Shown: positions 1 to 8,410 of the stretch, in pieces
Layout of the letters: every line of letters starts with the position of its first letter
Numbering within the stretch: position 1 is the first letter of the stretch
Virus record (IMG/VR): IMGVR_UViG_3300035034_000710
Span: 1-38,739 of that record
Direction: 5' to 3' (one strand)
Source: a virus
Length of the DNA stretch: 38,739 nucleotides
The notes under the pieces: generated by a model
What the model saw: the letters and a program-made list of their open reading frames with translations, nothing else
Databases searched by the model: none
Told to the model about the DNA's origin: nothing
Translations under genes and position numbers: made by a program

Positions 1-129
1 AGAAGAACACAGTCTTTCAGAACTAGAGAGCTTGATCCTTTCATTGCTGAATGTGATCGTCAATTCAAAGTCTGGTCCAGAATGCTGAGCATTCACTCTA
101 TGGACTGGGAAATGAGCAGAAAACAATGA
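1..129 (+). CDS. C-terminal end of an upstream gene, possibly terminase large subunit
   Basis: An open frame runs from the window edge to a TGA at 127-129 and encodes 42 residues ending WEMSRKQ. The stop lies 10 nt before the portal ATG, and the portal Shine-Dalgarno GAGGAG begins at the stop itself, so the two genes form one transcription unit. In siphovirus maps the gene just before the portal is usually the terminase large subunit, which is the only basis for the suggested function. No motif is visible in this tail fragment. Confidence 0.6.
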   Translation, partial: RRTQSFRTRELDPFIAECDRQFKVWSRMLSIHSMDWEMSRKQ

Positions 130-139
130 GGAGTGCTTG

Positions 140-2809
140 ATGGCTGGTTCGGAACATATGGTTGGAAGTATGGAGGGTAGTGTCGTTTTGAACGAAACTA
201 CTATTCCTAACTCAGAAGTTTGGGAAGCCTTGGGTAACACGGACCCCGAGGGTATGGGCGACATCGAAAGGGCGTTGGTCAACTGGGGCAAGAACACCCG
301 TAAGGCTGGCTCTATCTTCGATCGTGACCGTTTCGTTACTCCCGACAAGGTCTTCCATCAGTTCAAGATGGCTCTTGATGCAGCCGAATCTGACGACGTG
401 GTTTCTGGCATTGTAGAAACAACCGAAGCTTTGGCTTACAACAAGGTCTCTATGAGTTCTGAGGATGAAGACGAAGAAGACATTTGGAACCAGATCATTG
501 AGGATCTGGATTTGATTACTCGTATGCGTGAGATGTGGCGTGAGATGTTCATTGTTTCACAGTTTTACTGTGGGATAATGTGGGGCCGCAAAACGTATAC
601 TGTTCGTGGTTCGGGTACTTCTCGTAAGCGCCGTAAAAGCTACGATCTTTTTGTCCCTATTGGTTTGACCCTGTTTGACCCTATGACTGTGCTTCCTGTG
701 GGCAGCTTCATGTTCCGCAAGGATCAGCTTGTCTATATAGCTGACAAAACTCAGGCCGGTACGATTGATCAGGTGCTTGCTGGAGACAACAGTACAGACC
801 TTGTCGTCGACCAGTTCTTGGGTGGCCGTTACGAATTGGATCGCCCTGATAGGAACAGGCTTCAGGAAGTTACTGGGGCCGACTATTTAGAGGGCACGTT
901 CTTGATGAACAGCGAAAATGTGTTTCGTCACACAGCTACCCGTCCTGATTATCAGCGTTTCGCTACTGTCCGTATGAAGTCCGTGTTTGAACTGCTCGAC
1001 TTGAAGCAGCAATTGCGACAGATGGACCGTGCCCATCTTTTGGGTGGCCCTCTTCGTGTTGACCAGAAGGTCTGGACCGAGAATGGCTCTAAGGCCATCG
1101 GGGACACTGTTGTGGGGGATAAGGTCTACGGACCTTCAGGTGAGCTTGTAGACGTTGTGGGAGTGTATCCTCAGGGAGTGCTCTCTATGAACAAGGTTGA
1201 ATTCACTGATGGCAGCGTAGTCTACTGCGATGATTCTCACTGGTGGACTGTTGAAAATAGGGGTCTCAAAAGCAATAAGATGGAGACTATTCAGCTTTCC
1301 GAAATCAAAGAAAGAGGAATCACTTTTAACAATGGAGGGACCGGAGCGTATCGCTGGCGTGTCCCCATGACTGCTCCAGTCGAATATCCTGAGAGAGATT
1401 TTCCTATGCATCCGTATCTTCTTGGGTACATGCTTGGAGATGGATCTTTTGGTCAGACTTCTCCCAAGATTCATTCCGCAGAAACAGATCACCCTTGGTC
1501 CGATGTTCTTCCTGATGGTGTAAGAACAACTGTTCACGATTTTGAGGAAGGTAGGTGCCCGCAATACGTCATTGCTGGCGTTGAATGGAGGAACAACCCT
1601 CTCATGAAGGCTATTGAGGCCCTCAATCTACGAGGCGTTACTGGTGTGAACAAGTTCGTCCCAGAACAATACATGACAGGTTCTGTTGCTCAGAGAGTTG
1701 ATCTGCTGGCGGGCTTATTTGACTCCGATGGGCATGTGCTTAATACCCCTGGCATGAAGGGTGCTATTGAATTTTCTAACACTTCTGAATCCTTGTGTGA
1801 TTCTGTTGTTGAGCTTGTTCAGTCTCTTGGTGGCGTTGCTGTCAAGAGGTTGAGAACACAGGACCCTAGGCCTAATCATAAGCCTTGTTGGAGAGTTCTA
1901 GTCCATTGGAATAATGAATTGGAGCCACCTCTCAGACTTCAGAGAAAACTTAACTCATGGGAGCATAAAGAGAAGCCGATCTTCAGAGCCATTAAAAGCA
2001 TCACTCCCTCACTGGATGCTGAGGCTGTGTGTATCAAGGTTGACTCAGAGGATGGACTATTCCTTACCGAGAGTTATGTGACTACGCACAACACTAATTT
2101 CATTATTGTGTTCAAGCGTGGCTCGGACGCTAATCCTGCTAGACAAGGCGATTTGGCGTCCTTGAAGACTCAAGTTCAGAACGCAGCACGTATTCCTGTG
2201 ATCATTGGTGACCACACGATTGATGTTGAGATCATCACACCGAAGCTGGATCTGACGATGTCTCCTGAGCGTTACAACACGTTGGATGCACGTATCACTG
2301 CGCGTCTCTACCAGATCTTGATGTCTGGTAACTATGCGGCAGGCAGCAAGGGCGACGATTCTATTAAGCTTGCCCGTTTCATTGCTAGAAGCATGGAGTC
2401 GCGTCGTGCAGCTATCGGTGACGCCATATACAAGAATGTGCTGTTGAAAACGTTTGAACGTAACGTTCCACAGTTTAAGTACTTGCCTAAGTTGAACTTC
2501 CATCCTAAGAGAATTTCTCTTGATTTCGATGCTACAGCGTCTCAGTACATGTTGGACCTACGTGACCGTGGCGATCTTTCTCGTGAAACTATTCTGCGAG
2601 AAATCGACTTGGACCAGGATGAGGAATACCGTCTGCGTCAGCGTGAAGTCGAGTTCGACAAGGTATTCCAGCCTACGAACGTCCCGTTTGGGGCTGCTGG
2701 TCGTGCTGGTGGTGGAAACGCTAACGGTGGTGGGACGAACCGTAAGGCGGGTAGACCTGAGGGGTCTCCTACTACTGAAGACGAAAACGAGCTTGATCAG
2801 GAAGAATAA
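140..2809 (+). CDS. Portal protein with an in-frame class 3 intein
   Basis: Encodes 889 aa. The ATG at 140 is preferred to the TTG at 137 because GAGGAG (128-133) is spaced 7 nt from it. The dodecameric portal forms the DNA entry vertex and docks terminase and connectors. The host protein is residues 1-303 plus 652-889 (541 aa after splicing), a normal portal length; it has an acidic N-terminal part and a Gly/Asn-rich, acidic C-terminal tail. Residues 304-651 are an intein (separate entry). Position directly ahead of a protease/scaffold gene and the major capsid gene supports the portal call. I see no portal signature that could be cited alone, so the name rests on size, synteny and intein location. 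Confidence 0.82.
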   Translation: MAGSEHMVGSMEGSVVLNETTIPNSEVWEALGNTDPEGMGDIERALVNWGKNTRKAGSIFDRDRFVTPDKVFHQFKMALDAAESDDVVSGIVETTEALAYNKVSMSSEDEDEEDIWNQIIEDLDLITRMREMWREMFIVSQFYCGIMWGRKTYTVRGSGTSRKRRKSYDLFVPIGLTLFDPMTVLPVGSFMFRKDQLVYIADKTQAGTIDQVLAGDNSTDLVVDQFLGGRYELDRPDRNRLQEVTGADYLEGTFLMNSENVFRHTATRPDYQRFATVRMKSVFELLDLKQQLRQMDRAHLLGGPLRVDQKVWTENGSKAIGDTVVGDKVYGPSGELVDVVGVYPQGVLSMNKVEFTDGSVVYCDDSHWWTVENRGLKSNKMETIQLSEIKERGITFNNGGTGAYRWRVPMTAPVEYPERDFPMHPYLLGYMLGDGSFGQTSPKIHSAETDHPWSDVLPDGVRTTVHDFEEGRCPQYVIAGVEWRNNPLMKAIEALNLRGVTGVNKFVPEQYMTGSVAQRVDLLAGLFDSDGHVLNTPGMKGAIEFSNTSESLCDSVVELVQSLGGVAVKRLRTQDPRPNHKPCWRVLVHWNNELEPPLRLQRKLNSWEHKEKPIFRAIKSITPSLDAEAVCIKVDSEDGLFLTESYVTTHNTNFIIVFKRGSDANPARQGDLASLKTQVQNAARIPVIIGDHTIDVEIITPKLDLTMSPERYNTLDARITARLYQILMSGNYAAGSKGDDSIKLARFIARSMESRRAAIGDAIYKNVLLKTFERNVPQFKYLPKLNFHPKRISLDFDATASQYMLDLRDRGDLSRETILREIDLDQDEEYRLRQREVEFDKVFQPTNVPFGAAGRAGGGNANGGGTNRKAGRPEGSPTTEDENELDQEE
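1049..2092 (+). other. Class 3 intein with LAGLIDADG homing endonuclease, inside the portal gene
   Basis: A 348-aa self-splicing insert starting at Pro (sequence GG/PLRVDQ) and ending THN before a +1 Thr. It lacks the usual N-terminal Cys or Ser. It does carry the class 3 WCT triad: Trp at intein residue 66 (block B, HWWTV), Cys at 328 (block F, AVCIKVD) and Thr at 346 in the terminal THN. Known class 3 inteins branch first on the block F Cys instead of residue 1. The endonuclease motifs are LLGYMLGDGS and LLAGLFDSDG. The spliced junction would read HLLGG-TNFII. Homing would copy it into intein-free portal alleles. Confidence 0.9.
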
Positions 2810-2859
2810 TAGTTCAATTCCGACACTAAGTTCAGCGATAACTTAATTGAGGTATAACC

Positions 2860-4350
2860 ATGACTGTCATTCTCAATGGTAAGAAAAGCATACATTTAGG
2901 CGCACAAGCGTTTATTGTGGAAGATGCCCGTGAGATCGCTTCTTCGAGCTGGGCCGATAGAGCTATGGTCAATAACGATGCGTACAAGTGGGTGCGTGGT
3001 CGTTTCGTTGAAGCTGATAATGCTAACCGTAACGGTCAGATGTGGAGCCACGACGACCTTGTTATGGCTAAGCCAAGTATCCAGTATTCCCCTATGAACA
3101 TGCTTCATCAGGCGAAAAACATTGTTGGCGCTTTTGTTGACACTGAACTCGTTTACCCTGAAGGCGATCAGGCTCAGGTATCGAATGCTTACATCGAAGC
3201 TCTTGGTGTGTTCTGGAAGTTCTATCACCCTGAAGCCTATTCTGAGGTGCAGAAAGCACACGAACAAGGCAAATTGTTTTACTCAATGGAGTGCGTGTCG
3301 GAATCAATCCAATTCACGGCTCCTGATGGCAGACAATCTGATGTCCTAGCTTACGCCGGCACTATCTCTGATTCTTACGGTGAGTGGAATAACCGTGGGT
3401 CTGAAGTGACCCGCCAGCTAATCAACCCCCATTTCATTGGTGGAGCCTTGATCCTTCCTCCTGCTAGTCCTGGTTGGGCTAATGCGGAGATCACAGAACT
3501 TTCTTCGTTGATGAATGAATGCAACGAAGAGCTTGAGAAGACTTACAAGCAACTCGCTAATGAGCATTCTCACTTGGACGCTAATGAACTTGAGAGTATC
3601 ACTCTTGAGCTTTTGCGTAGAGATTCGGTTAGTTCATCCTCTGATGATTCAATTACTGAGGATGATACGCCGAAATTAGTTGTGTTCGACACTAAGTTCG
3701 AAAACAGCGATGAAAGCAATGAAGAAAACAACAACCCCAGTAAAGGAGGTGACATGACTACTACTTTTTCCCAGGAACAGGTTGACGCAATGATTGCCGA
3801 AGCCCTCACTCCTATGCAGGAAGAGCTTAGCGTACTACGAGCTAAGTCCGATGCTGAGGAAGTTGAAACTCAGATTGCGGCTCTTACAGAGCAGTATGAC
3901 TCTGAGGTAGCTGAGATTCGTTCGCAGCTAGACGCAAAGGTCCTTGAGGCCGCTGCTGCAACTGCTAAGTATGACGAGCTTGTTACGATGCTAGAAGATG
4001 CAGCAACTGCTGAGGCAGAAGCCGCTGAGCGTGCAGAGCGACTTGAGAGTCGTCTTGCACAGATCGAGGAAGTTGCTAACTTCCCCGAGGATTATATTGC
4101 AGCACAGAGCGACCGTTGGGCAGCAATGTCCGATGAAGCTTTCGAAGCAACTTTGGCTGACTACACGGCAGTAGCCGCTGGTATGCCAGATTTCATGAAG
4201 AAGAAGAAGAAGAAGGAAGACGAAACTGATCTTCCTGACAAGTCTGTCTTGAATTCAGGTGCCGGTCGTGAAGAGGCCAGCGCTAAAGGCAGTGTTATCA
4301 ATAAAGGGTCTCTTCAGGCCCTACGCAACGTAGATTATTCTACACTCTAA
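2860..4350 (+). CDS. Prohead protease fused to a scaffold domain
   Basis: 496 aa; GAGG lies 8 nt before the ATG. Residues 1 to about 210 look like a herpesvirus/phage-type serine prohead protease: a His in the segment NMLHQAKNIVG and a Ser in FYSMECVSESI are the candidate catalytic pair. About residues 215-298 form an acidic, low-complexity linker. From residue 299 the chain is Gln/Glu/Ala-rich and predicted coiled coil, typical of a scaffold. Near the end there is a run of six Lys (atg followed by repeated aag). The protease would be packaged in the prohead through its scaffold domain and digest scaffold before DNA filling. It lies between portal and capsid genes, as in lambda C/Nu3-like arrangements. 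Confidence 0.82.
   Translation: MTVILNGKKSIHLGAQAFIVEDAREIASSSWADRAMVNNDAYKWVRGRFVEADNANRNGQMWSHDDLVMAKPSIQYSPMNMLHQAKNIVGAFVDTELVYPEGDQAQVSNAYIEALGVFWKFYHPEAYSEVQKAHEQGKLFYSMECVSESIQFTAPDGRQSDVLAYAGTISDSYGEWNNRGSEVTRQLINPHFIGGALILPPASPGWANAEITELSSLMNECNEELEKTYKQLANEHSHLDANELESITLELLRRDSVSSSSDDSITEDDTPKLVVFDTKFENSDESNEENNNPSKGGDMTTTFSQEQVDAMIAEALTPMQEELSVLRAKSDAEEVETQIAALTEQYDSEVAEIRSQLDAKVLEAAAATAKYDELVTMLEDAATAEAEAAERAERLESRLAQIEEVANFPEDYIAAQSDRWAAMSDEAFEATLADYTAVAAGMPDFMKKKKKKEDETDLPDKSVLNSGAGREEASAKGSVINKGSLQALRNVDYSTL
3754..4350 (+). CDS. Scaffold protein from an internal in-frame start in the protease gene
   Basis: An ATG at 3754 (codon 299 of the protease frame) is preceded by AAAGGAGGTGAC ending directly at it. 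This is one of the strongest Shine-Dalgarno elements in the window and almost the same as the one before the major capsid gene. The product would be 198 aa, starting MTTTFSQEQVDAMIAEAL, with a long coiled coil (VLRAKSDAEEVE to RLAQIEEVANF), a six-Lys run and a basic, Ser/Gly-rich end. Lambda makes its Nu3 scaffold from within gene C in the same way. Translation from this site is inferred. Confidence 0.8.
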   Translation: MTTTFSQEQVDAMIAEALTPMQEELSVLRAKSDAEEVETQIAALTEQYDSEVAEIRSQLDAKVLEAAAATAKYDELVTMLEDAATAEAEAAERAERLESRLAQIEEVANFPEDYIAAQSDRWAAMSDEAFEATLADYTAVAAGMPDFMKKKKKKEDETDLPDKSVLNSGAGREEASAKGSVINKGSLQALRNVDYSTL

Positions 4351-4373
4351 CTGATTAGGAAAGGAGGCGAACA

Positions 4374-4982
4374 ATGAGCAACTATGGTAGAAATTTCGAG
4401 TTTCGAGTAGCCCCAGTCAGCAAGGATCGTTCAGGACGTAATTTCCTAGACGGTGCGGCTGTACCGATCGGCGCTCCTGTGGCTTACGGCACAGGCGGAA
4501 CTGTTGGTGGGCTAAACGAATTGGGTCTTCGCCCGTTCGTACTTGCAGCCGATGAGGCTTACACTCCAGTTCCCGGTCAGGGCGGAGTGGCAATTTACGA
4601 GTACGGGCCTAGCGCCTTTGCTGGCGACGACATTTTGCTTACTACTTTCTCCGACAAGGACACAGTCCCTGCTGGAGCAGCCATTCAGGTTGTTAGTGGT
4701 ACATATGTAAAGGTCGTTCTTCGTAACATCCCTGCATTCACCTTTAGCAGTGTCCGTGCATACACGGGACGTAACATGATCAGGCCAGCCGACACGGGTT
4801 CTCTCGCTGTTGGTGACGGTCTTATCCCCGGTGTGGGAACCGACACAGGCGGTTACTGGAGAGCTAACGGCGCAGTTTCTGTCGCTACTCCGGGTGAAGC
4901 TTGGCTTATCGTCGAGCGTATCGCAAGTTTCGAAATCCACGGAGAGACAGGTTTCGAAGTCGAAGCCCGTCTTAACTTCTAA
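4374..4982 (+). CDS. Putative capsid decoration or accessory head protein
   Basis: 202 aa with a strong site AAAGGAGGCG 5 nt before the ATG. The sequence is rich in Gly, Ala, Val and Thr and reads as a beta-rich protein without membrane segments or catalytic motifs. It sits between the scaffold and the major capsid protein, 15 nt from the next start, where head decoration or stabilising proteins often lie. The function is inferred from position only. Confidence 0.7.
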   Translation: MSNYGRNFEFRVAPVSKDRSGRNFLDGAAVPIGAPVAYGTGGTVGGLNELGLRPFVLAADEAYTPVPGQGGVAIYEYGPSAFAGDDILLTTFSDKDTVPAGAAIQVVSGTYVKVVLRNIPAFTFSSVRAYTGRNMIRPADTGSLAVGDGLIPGVGTDTGGYWRANGAVSVATPGEAWLIVERIASFEIHGETGFEVEARLNF

Positions 4983-4997
4983 GAGGAGGTGACAACA

Positions 4998-5951
4998 ATG
5001 ACTACAAACAGCACAATGACTGACCTTTATGGTAGAGACGGAGAAGATCGCAAGACTCTTCGCGAAACCGTAGCAGCAGTAAACAAGGAAGCAGCAGAAA
5101 ACTGGAGCGACCCCAAGTGGCGTCGTGAAATGGCTCAGCAAATGACTGAGACCATTTACGAAGGTTTCCAGCATGAGAACCTACTTAGCTTGATGACCGA
5201 GGTGGAGAACGCCCCGTTCGACGGCCGAGTTTTCGTCAAGGAAGTAATGGGACTCAAGGCATTCTGGGTAGCTCGTGGTGGGCACATTGAGCAGAGCACG
5301 CTCCGCTCAGAGGTACTAGAGTTGCCTCGTGACACTATTGGTTTCCACGTTTCCGAAATGGAAGACAAGATCATGACTAACTTTGCGGAGACGCAAAGCA
5401 CTCTCGTGAATCTTGGAATCCAGCGTCTTGACGCCGAAGTGAACCGTCGTGTTCTCGCAGCGTTCCAAGCCGCAATTCCATCAGGTAACCCGTCTTATGT
5501 TTCGGGTGCGGGTCTTTCTCTTGCAGCACTTAACACCGCTATCCGCGGCGTTCGTGAAGAGAGCAAGACACAAGAAGTAGCTATCGTGGGACGCTCAAGC
5601 ATGACCGAGCAGATCATGGACCTTCTTCTTGGTTCAGGAACTAACGGTGCCGGATTCCTTCCAGAATCCAATGAGGACATGGTACGTCGTGGCGTACTCG
5701 GTACATACCGTGGCGCAACGATCATCACCCTTACGAATCACAAGGATGAGAACGACGCTTCTTACTTCCCAGCCGGAGAGCTTTACGTCATCGCCAAAGA
5801 TGCATCGAAGTTCGCTTTCTGGGGTGGTTTGATGTCGAAGGAATACGATGAGCAGGACAACTGGTATTGGCATTACCTCGCACGTAGGGACTTCGGTGGA
5901 GTTGTTCACCGTCCCGAGCGTCTGCGTCGTATTGTGGACACCAACCTGTAA
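4998..5951 (+). CDS. Major capsid protein
   Basis: 317 aa. The ATG at 4998 is chosen because AGGAGGTGAC (4984-4993) sits just upstream; a GTG at 4989 would overlap that site. The sequence has the look of HK97-fold capsid subunits: an N-terminal region rich in Gln/Glu (MAQQMTETIYEGF), a long-helix region (FAETQSTLVNLGIQRLDAEV), and a C-terminal half with AIVGRSSMTEQI and LYVIAKDASKFAFWGG. It is followed at once by a strong terminator and preceded by a scaffold gene, both expected for this gene. Confidence 0.87.
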   Translation: MTTNSTMTDLYGRDGEDRKTLRETVAAVNKEAAENWSDPKWRREMAQQMTETIYEGFQHENLLSLMTEVENAPFDGRVFVKEVMGLKAFWVARGGHIEQSTLRSEVLELPRDTIGFHVSEMEDKIMTNFAETQSTLVNLGIQRLDAEVNRRVLAAFQAAIPSGNPSYVSGAGLSLAALNTAIRGVREESKTQEVAIVGRSSMTEQIMDLLLGSGTNGAGFLPESNEDMVRRGVLGTYRGATIITLTNHKDENDASYFPAGELYVIAKDASKFAFWGGLMSKEYDEQDNWYWHYLARRDFGGVVHRPERLRRIVDTNL

Positions 5952-5985
5952 CTCTTGACTTAGGTCAAAACACACAGTAACATCG

Positions 5986-6013
5986 GGGAGAGGGCTTCGG
6001 CTCTCTCCCTTTT
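5986..6013 (+). terminator. Rho-independent terminator after the capsid gene
   Basis: The stem GGGAGAGGGC pairs with GGCTCTCTCCC around a cTTCGg tetraloop and is followed by TTTT. It separates the head-gene unit from the connector genes and would favour high capsid expression. Confidence 0.93.
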
Positions 6014-6030
6014 GCGTGACGGAGATGTGT

Positions 6031-6210
6031 ATGGAGCAACCTGAAGTCGTTAAATTCACTTCGTCTAAAAGCCCTGGTAGGACCAAATTGCAGTATGAGA
6101 GATTTGTTCTTTCGTCTTTCAGGTTCGCTGACATCCTCAGTGTGTATGAAGTCCCTTTGAATGAGCCTGAATCTGTGGGGATATTGCCAGGCCACTGGAA
6201 ACTTGTGTGA
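6031..6210 (+). CDS. Small hypothetical protein
   Basis: 59 aa from the ATG at 6031, chosen because GGAG (6021-6024) is 6 nt upstream; in-frame GTG 6016 and ATG 6025 are alternatives. It begins right after the capsid terminator. The protein is soluble and mixed in charge with no recognised motif. It could be a chance ORF, but no other feature occupies the stretch. Confidence 0.45.
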   Translation: MEQPEVVKFTSSKSPGRTKLQYERFVLSSFRFADILSVYEVPLNEPESVGILPGHWKLV

Positions 6211-6234
6211 TCTCGTCGGTGAGGGTGTAAGGTG

Positions 6235-6243
6235 TGTTATACT
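6235..6243 (+). promoter_or_regulatory. Extended -10 promoter
   Basis: TGTTATACT is an extended -10 box 40 nt before the start at 6283 and follows the capsid terminator. I find no clear -35 box at 17 bp. It would drive the 6283 gene and the connector genes. Confidence 0.55.
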
Positions 6244-6282
6244 AAGGGTCACTAGCTAGTGGCGTTATTTAAGGAGAAACAT

Positions 6283-6738
6283 ATGGAAAAGGAAATCTGG
6301 AAGAACTCAAGCGGAGGCATGACTCTCATCAACGTGTATGATCACGATGGTAAGGAAATTCAGAAGATGGTTCGTGCAGGTAAGACGATCGAGGTTACCG
6401 AGAGAGAGCGTCTGCATTTGAACACTGACCGTGCATTGACGCCGGGTAATGATGTGTTCTCTGCGGGGTTCATGATTCCGGTTGATCTGCCTGATTCGAC
6501 TTCTGATAAGGCTGCTATTGAGTCTAATCCGAACCAGTTGACTGAGGCTGCGTTGCTGGACCTTTTGGGGTTGGCATGGCAGAAGTTCGATAAGGCTCTT
6601 GCTGAGATCACGAACATTCAGGGTTTGACTCGTTTGTATGATTTGGCTGAGGCTGATGATAGTACTACTGTTCGTCAGTTGGATTCTGTGAAGGCCCGTA
6701 TTCTTGAGGTTCATCCTTCTCACATTTTTGATGACTGA
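6283..6738 (+). CDS. Hypothetical protein in the head-tail region
   Basis: 151 aa. The ATG at 6283 follows AAGGAG with 7-nt spacing; the in-frame GTG at 6259 would lie before that site. The N-terminal third (TLINVYDHDGKEIQKMVRAGKTIEVTE) reads as a small beta domain, the rest as helices (LTEAALLDLLGLAWQKFDKAL). It has its own promoter and a hairpin after it. Function is unknown; position suggests a head or connector accessory protein. Confidence 0.75.
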   Translation: MEKEIWKNSSGGMTLINVYDHDGKEIQKMVRAGKTIEVTERERLHLNTDRALTPGNDVFSAGFMIPVDLPDSTSDKAAIESNPNQLTEAALLDLLGLAWQKFDKALAEITNIQGLTRLYDLAEADDSTTVRQLDSVKARILEVHPSHIFDD

Positions 6739-6766
6739 GTAGGGTTTCGGTTCTTGTTGTTTGTTT

Positions 6767-6790
6767 GGGGCACCCTTTCGGGGGTGCTCT
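6767..6790 (+). terminator. Hairpin, possible weak terminator
   Basis: GGGGCACCC pairs with GGGTGCTCT (two G-U pairs) around a 6-nt loop. The tail TATTCATTT is not a clean U-tract, so it may only slow polymerase or protect the mRNA end. Confidence 0.5.
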
Positions 6791-6832
6791 ATTCATTTGG
6801 GTGTTAAGCCGATAGTATCCATGAGGATGAGA

Positions 6833-6868
6833 AGATGTCAGGAAAGTGTATTTCCTGCGGAGACATCT
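6833..6868 (+). promoter_or_regulatory. Bipartite stem-loop in the leader of the 6895 gene
   Basis: Outer arms AGATGTC and GACATCT (7 bp) enclose inner arms GGAAA and TTTCC (5 bp) with an asymmetric bulge. A minimal ORF, MSGKCISCGDICT (6835-6876), starts inside it after GAGGATGAGAAG. It lies 26 nt before the next gene, so it could act as a leader-peptide switch or RNA-binding site; both ideas are inference. Confidence 0.4.
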
Positions 6869-6894
6869 GTACCTAAACTATCTGAGGTGGAAAT

Positions 6895-7395
6895 ATGACT
6901 GTTCTGAACGATCTCGTTGAAGCCTTAAAAGCTGAAACTAATGTGCCTGGTGCCAACACTTTGCCTGACGCCACGGACGCCGACTACTTATTGAGACTCA
7001 AGAACGCTTTCTGGGAAGCTTACCTGGATAGGGTCATCCCGAACGGAACTTACGATGAAGTCGGTGGAGTCGTCACTCCTGATCTGCCACGCGATTTGCA
7101 GCAACTTGTTATCTTGTACGCCGCTTTCAACATTGCTTGCAACAGTTTCATGAACGCTCAAACCAAGTTCCGTGCCCATGCTGGTCCTGTCGAGTACGAG
7201 GTTGAGCAGTCAGCTAGCTTGCTCAAAGGTCTGCTAGATAAGATGTATGAGCGCAAGAAGGCTCTCATTGAAAGTATTCTTGCTGAAGGTGGCGGCGCTG
7301 GTGCTTTCGTATTCGATAACGTTCTGGCTCGTGACGCAGCCTTTATGTACGGAACTTCTAGCTACGTGACTTCCTGGACTAATGGCTGGAACTGA
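6895..7395 (+). CDS. Head-tail connector (adaptor-like) protein
   Basis: 166 aa; GAGG lies 8 nt before the ATG. It is largely helical (DYLLRLKNAFWEAYLDRVIP, LLKGLLDKMYERKKALIESIL), like gp6/gp15-type adaptors that dock under the portal. Only 2 nt separate it from the next gene. It is first in the connector cassette before the tail tube, which supports the call; no diagnostic motif is visible. Confidence 0.62.
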   Translation: MTVLNDLVEALKAETNVPGANTLPDATDADYLLRLKNAFWEAYLDRVIPNGTYDEVGGVVTPDLPRDLQQLVILYAAFNIACNSFMNAQTKFRAHAGPVEYEVEQSASLLKGLLDKMYERKKALIESILAEGGGAGAFVFDNVLARDAAFMYGTSSYVTSWTNGWN

Positions 7396-7397
7396 TT

Positions 7398-7883
7398 ATG
7401 GCTGAAACTAATGATCCGAGGCAGGCAGGATTTAATGCGACGAATTTTCGTGATGCAATCAAGTTCGCCATGAAAATGGGTTCCCCGAACATTGCAGACA
7501 ATCGTGCTACGTTCAGGTGGGACGTGGAGCGCACTTTCGACATCAAAGACCCTAGTGGCAACCCGTATTCTTGGGATAAGGTTCCTGTATCTGAAGTCTC
7601 TTACAACGACATTCAGGTTGATGTCGCTGTGGATTTCATTGCTAGATCCACTTTGTCTGGGTTGACGCCGATTGGTGAGTTCGATACGCCTCGCGCTGTC
7701 CTAACTATTCTCGACGTTGATTGGGCATTGGTGTTGGCAACAAACACTTCTACTCCTAGACCTAACCCCGATAGGGTTCTGCTGGGGGGCAACACGTACA
7801 ATCTGGACTACGTGGCCCCCGACATAGGGTTGTTCGATGTGAACGTTTATCAGGTATATTGTTCAGCTATTGACGAGTCTTGA
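7398..7883 (+). CDS. Head-tail connector (stopper-like) protein
   Basis: 161 aa; the start lies 2 nt after the previous stop, so translation is probably coupled. Beta-rich pattern (DIQVDVAVDFIARS, RAVLTILDVDWALVLA) fits a stopper or completion protein. Assigned by order within the cassette. Confidence 0.58.
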   Translation: MAETNDPRQAGFNATNFRDAIKFAMKMGSPNIADNRATFRWDVERTFDIKDPSGNPYSWDKVPVSEVSYNDIQVDVAVDFIARSTLSGLTPIGEFDTPRAVLTILDVDWALVLATNTSTPRPNPDRVLLGGNTYNLDYVAPDIGLFDVNVYQVYCSAIDES

Positions 7884-7891
7884 GGTAGATT

Positions 7892-8410
7892 ATGTATGTA
7901 GGTGGCGTTCGAATCAGGATGATTCAAGACAACATGATGAGGTACATTGAGCAGGGCTTAGACGATCTCGGATGGTTCGGGCCTGGTCGCAACCATGCTC
8001 CTATTGATGTGCGTTCTGATCCTGTCGACTGGGATGTTGAAGCGTTGCCTAATATCGTTTCGGTGACTATTGACCATTCTGATGAGATGGAATCCGAGTT
8101 GGGTTCTAATTTGACGGAGAACCGTTGGGATTTCTATGTTGACGTGTACTGCGAGAAAGAAAGCTTGGCTATCCATTTGACTACCGATATTCGTGATTTG
8201 CTGCGAGGCAAGTTTTCTTCTATCGGATTCAGTCAACCGGTGTTGCACGTTTTCGATTTGACTCAGGCAACTCCTAGTCTCATTTTCACTTGCGACATTG
8301 AAGACTTGTCAATGGACAAGAACCGTTTCGCTAACAAACCGTACCAGTCTGCCTGGTGGGTGATTTCGTTTGTTGTGGTGGACGAGTACGGGAATCAGGA
8401 CAGCCTCTGA
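7892..8410 (+). CDS. Tail terminator / tail completion protein
   Basis: 172 aa, GAGG 7 nt before the ATG. The pattern of an N-terminal helix, a central VSVTIDHSDEMESELGSN segment, a beta strand (RWDFYVDVYCEKESLAIHLTTDIRDLLRG) and a C-terminal strand resembles gpU/gp17-like tail terminators that cap the tube at the head interface. The stop overlaps the next start as TGATG. Confidence 0.6.
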   Translation: MYVGGVRIRMIQDNMMRYIEQGLDDLGWFGPGRNHAPIDVRSDPVDWDVEALPNIVSVTIDHSDEMESELGSNLTENRWDFYVDVYCEKESLAIHLTTDIRDLLRGKFSSIGFSQPVLHVFDLTQATPSLIFTCDIEDLSMDKNRFANKPYQSAWWVISFVVVDEYGNQDSL

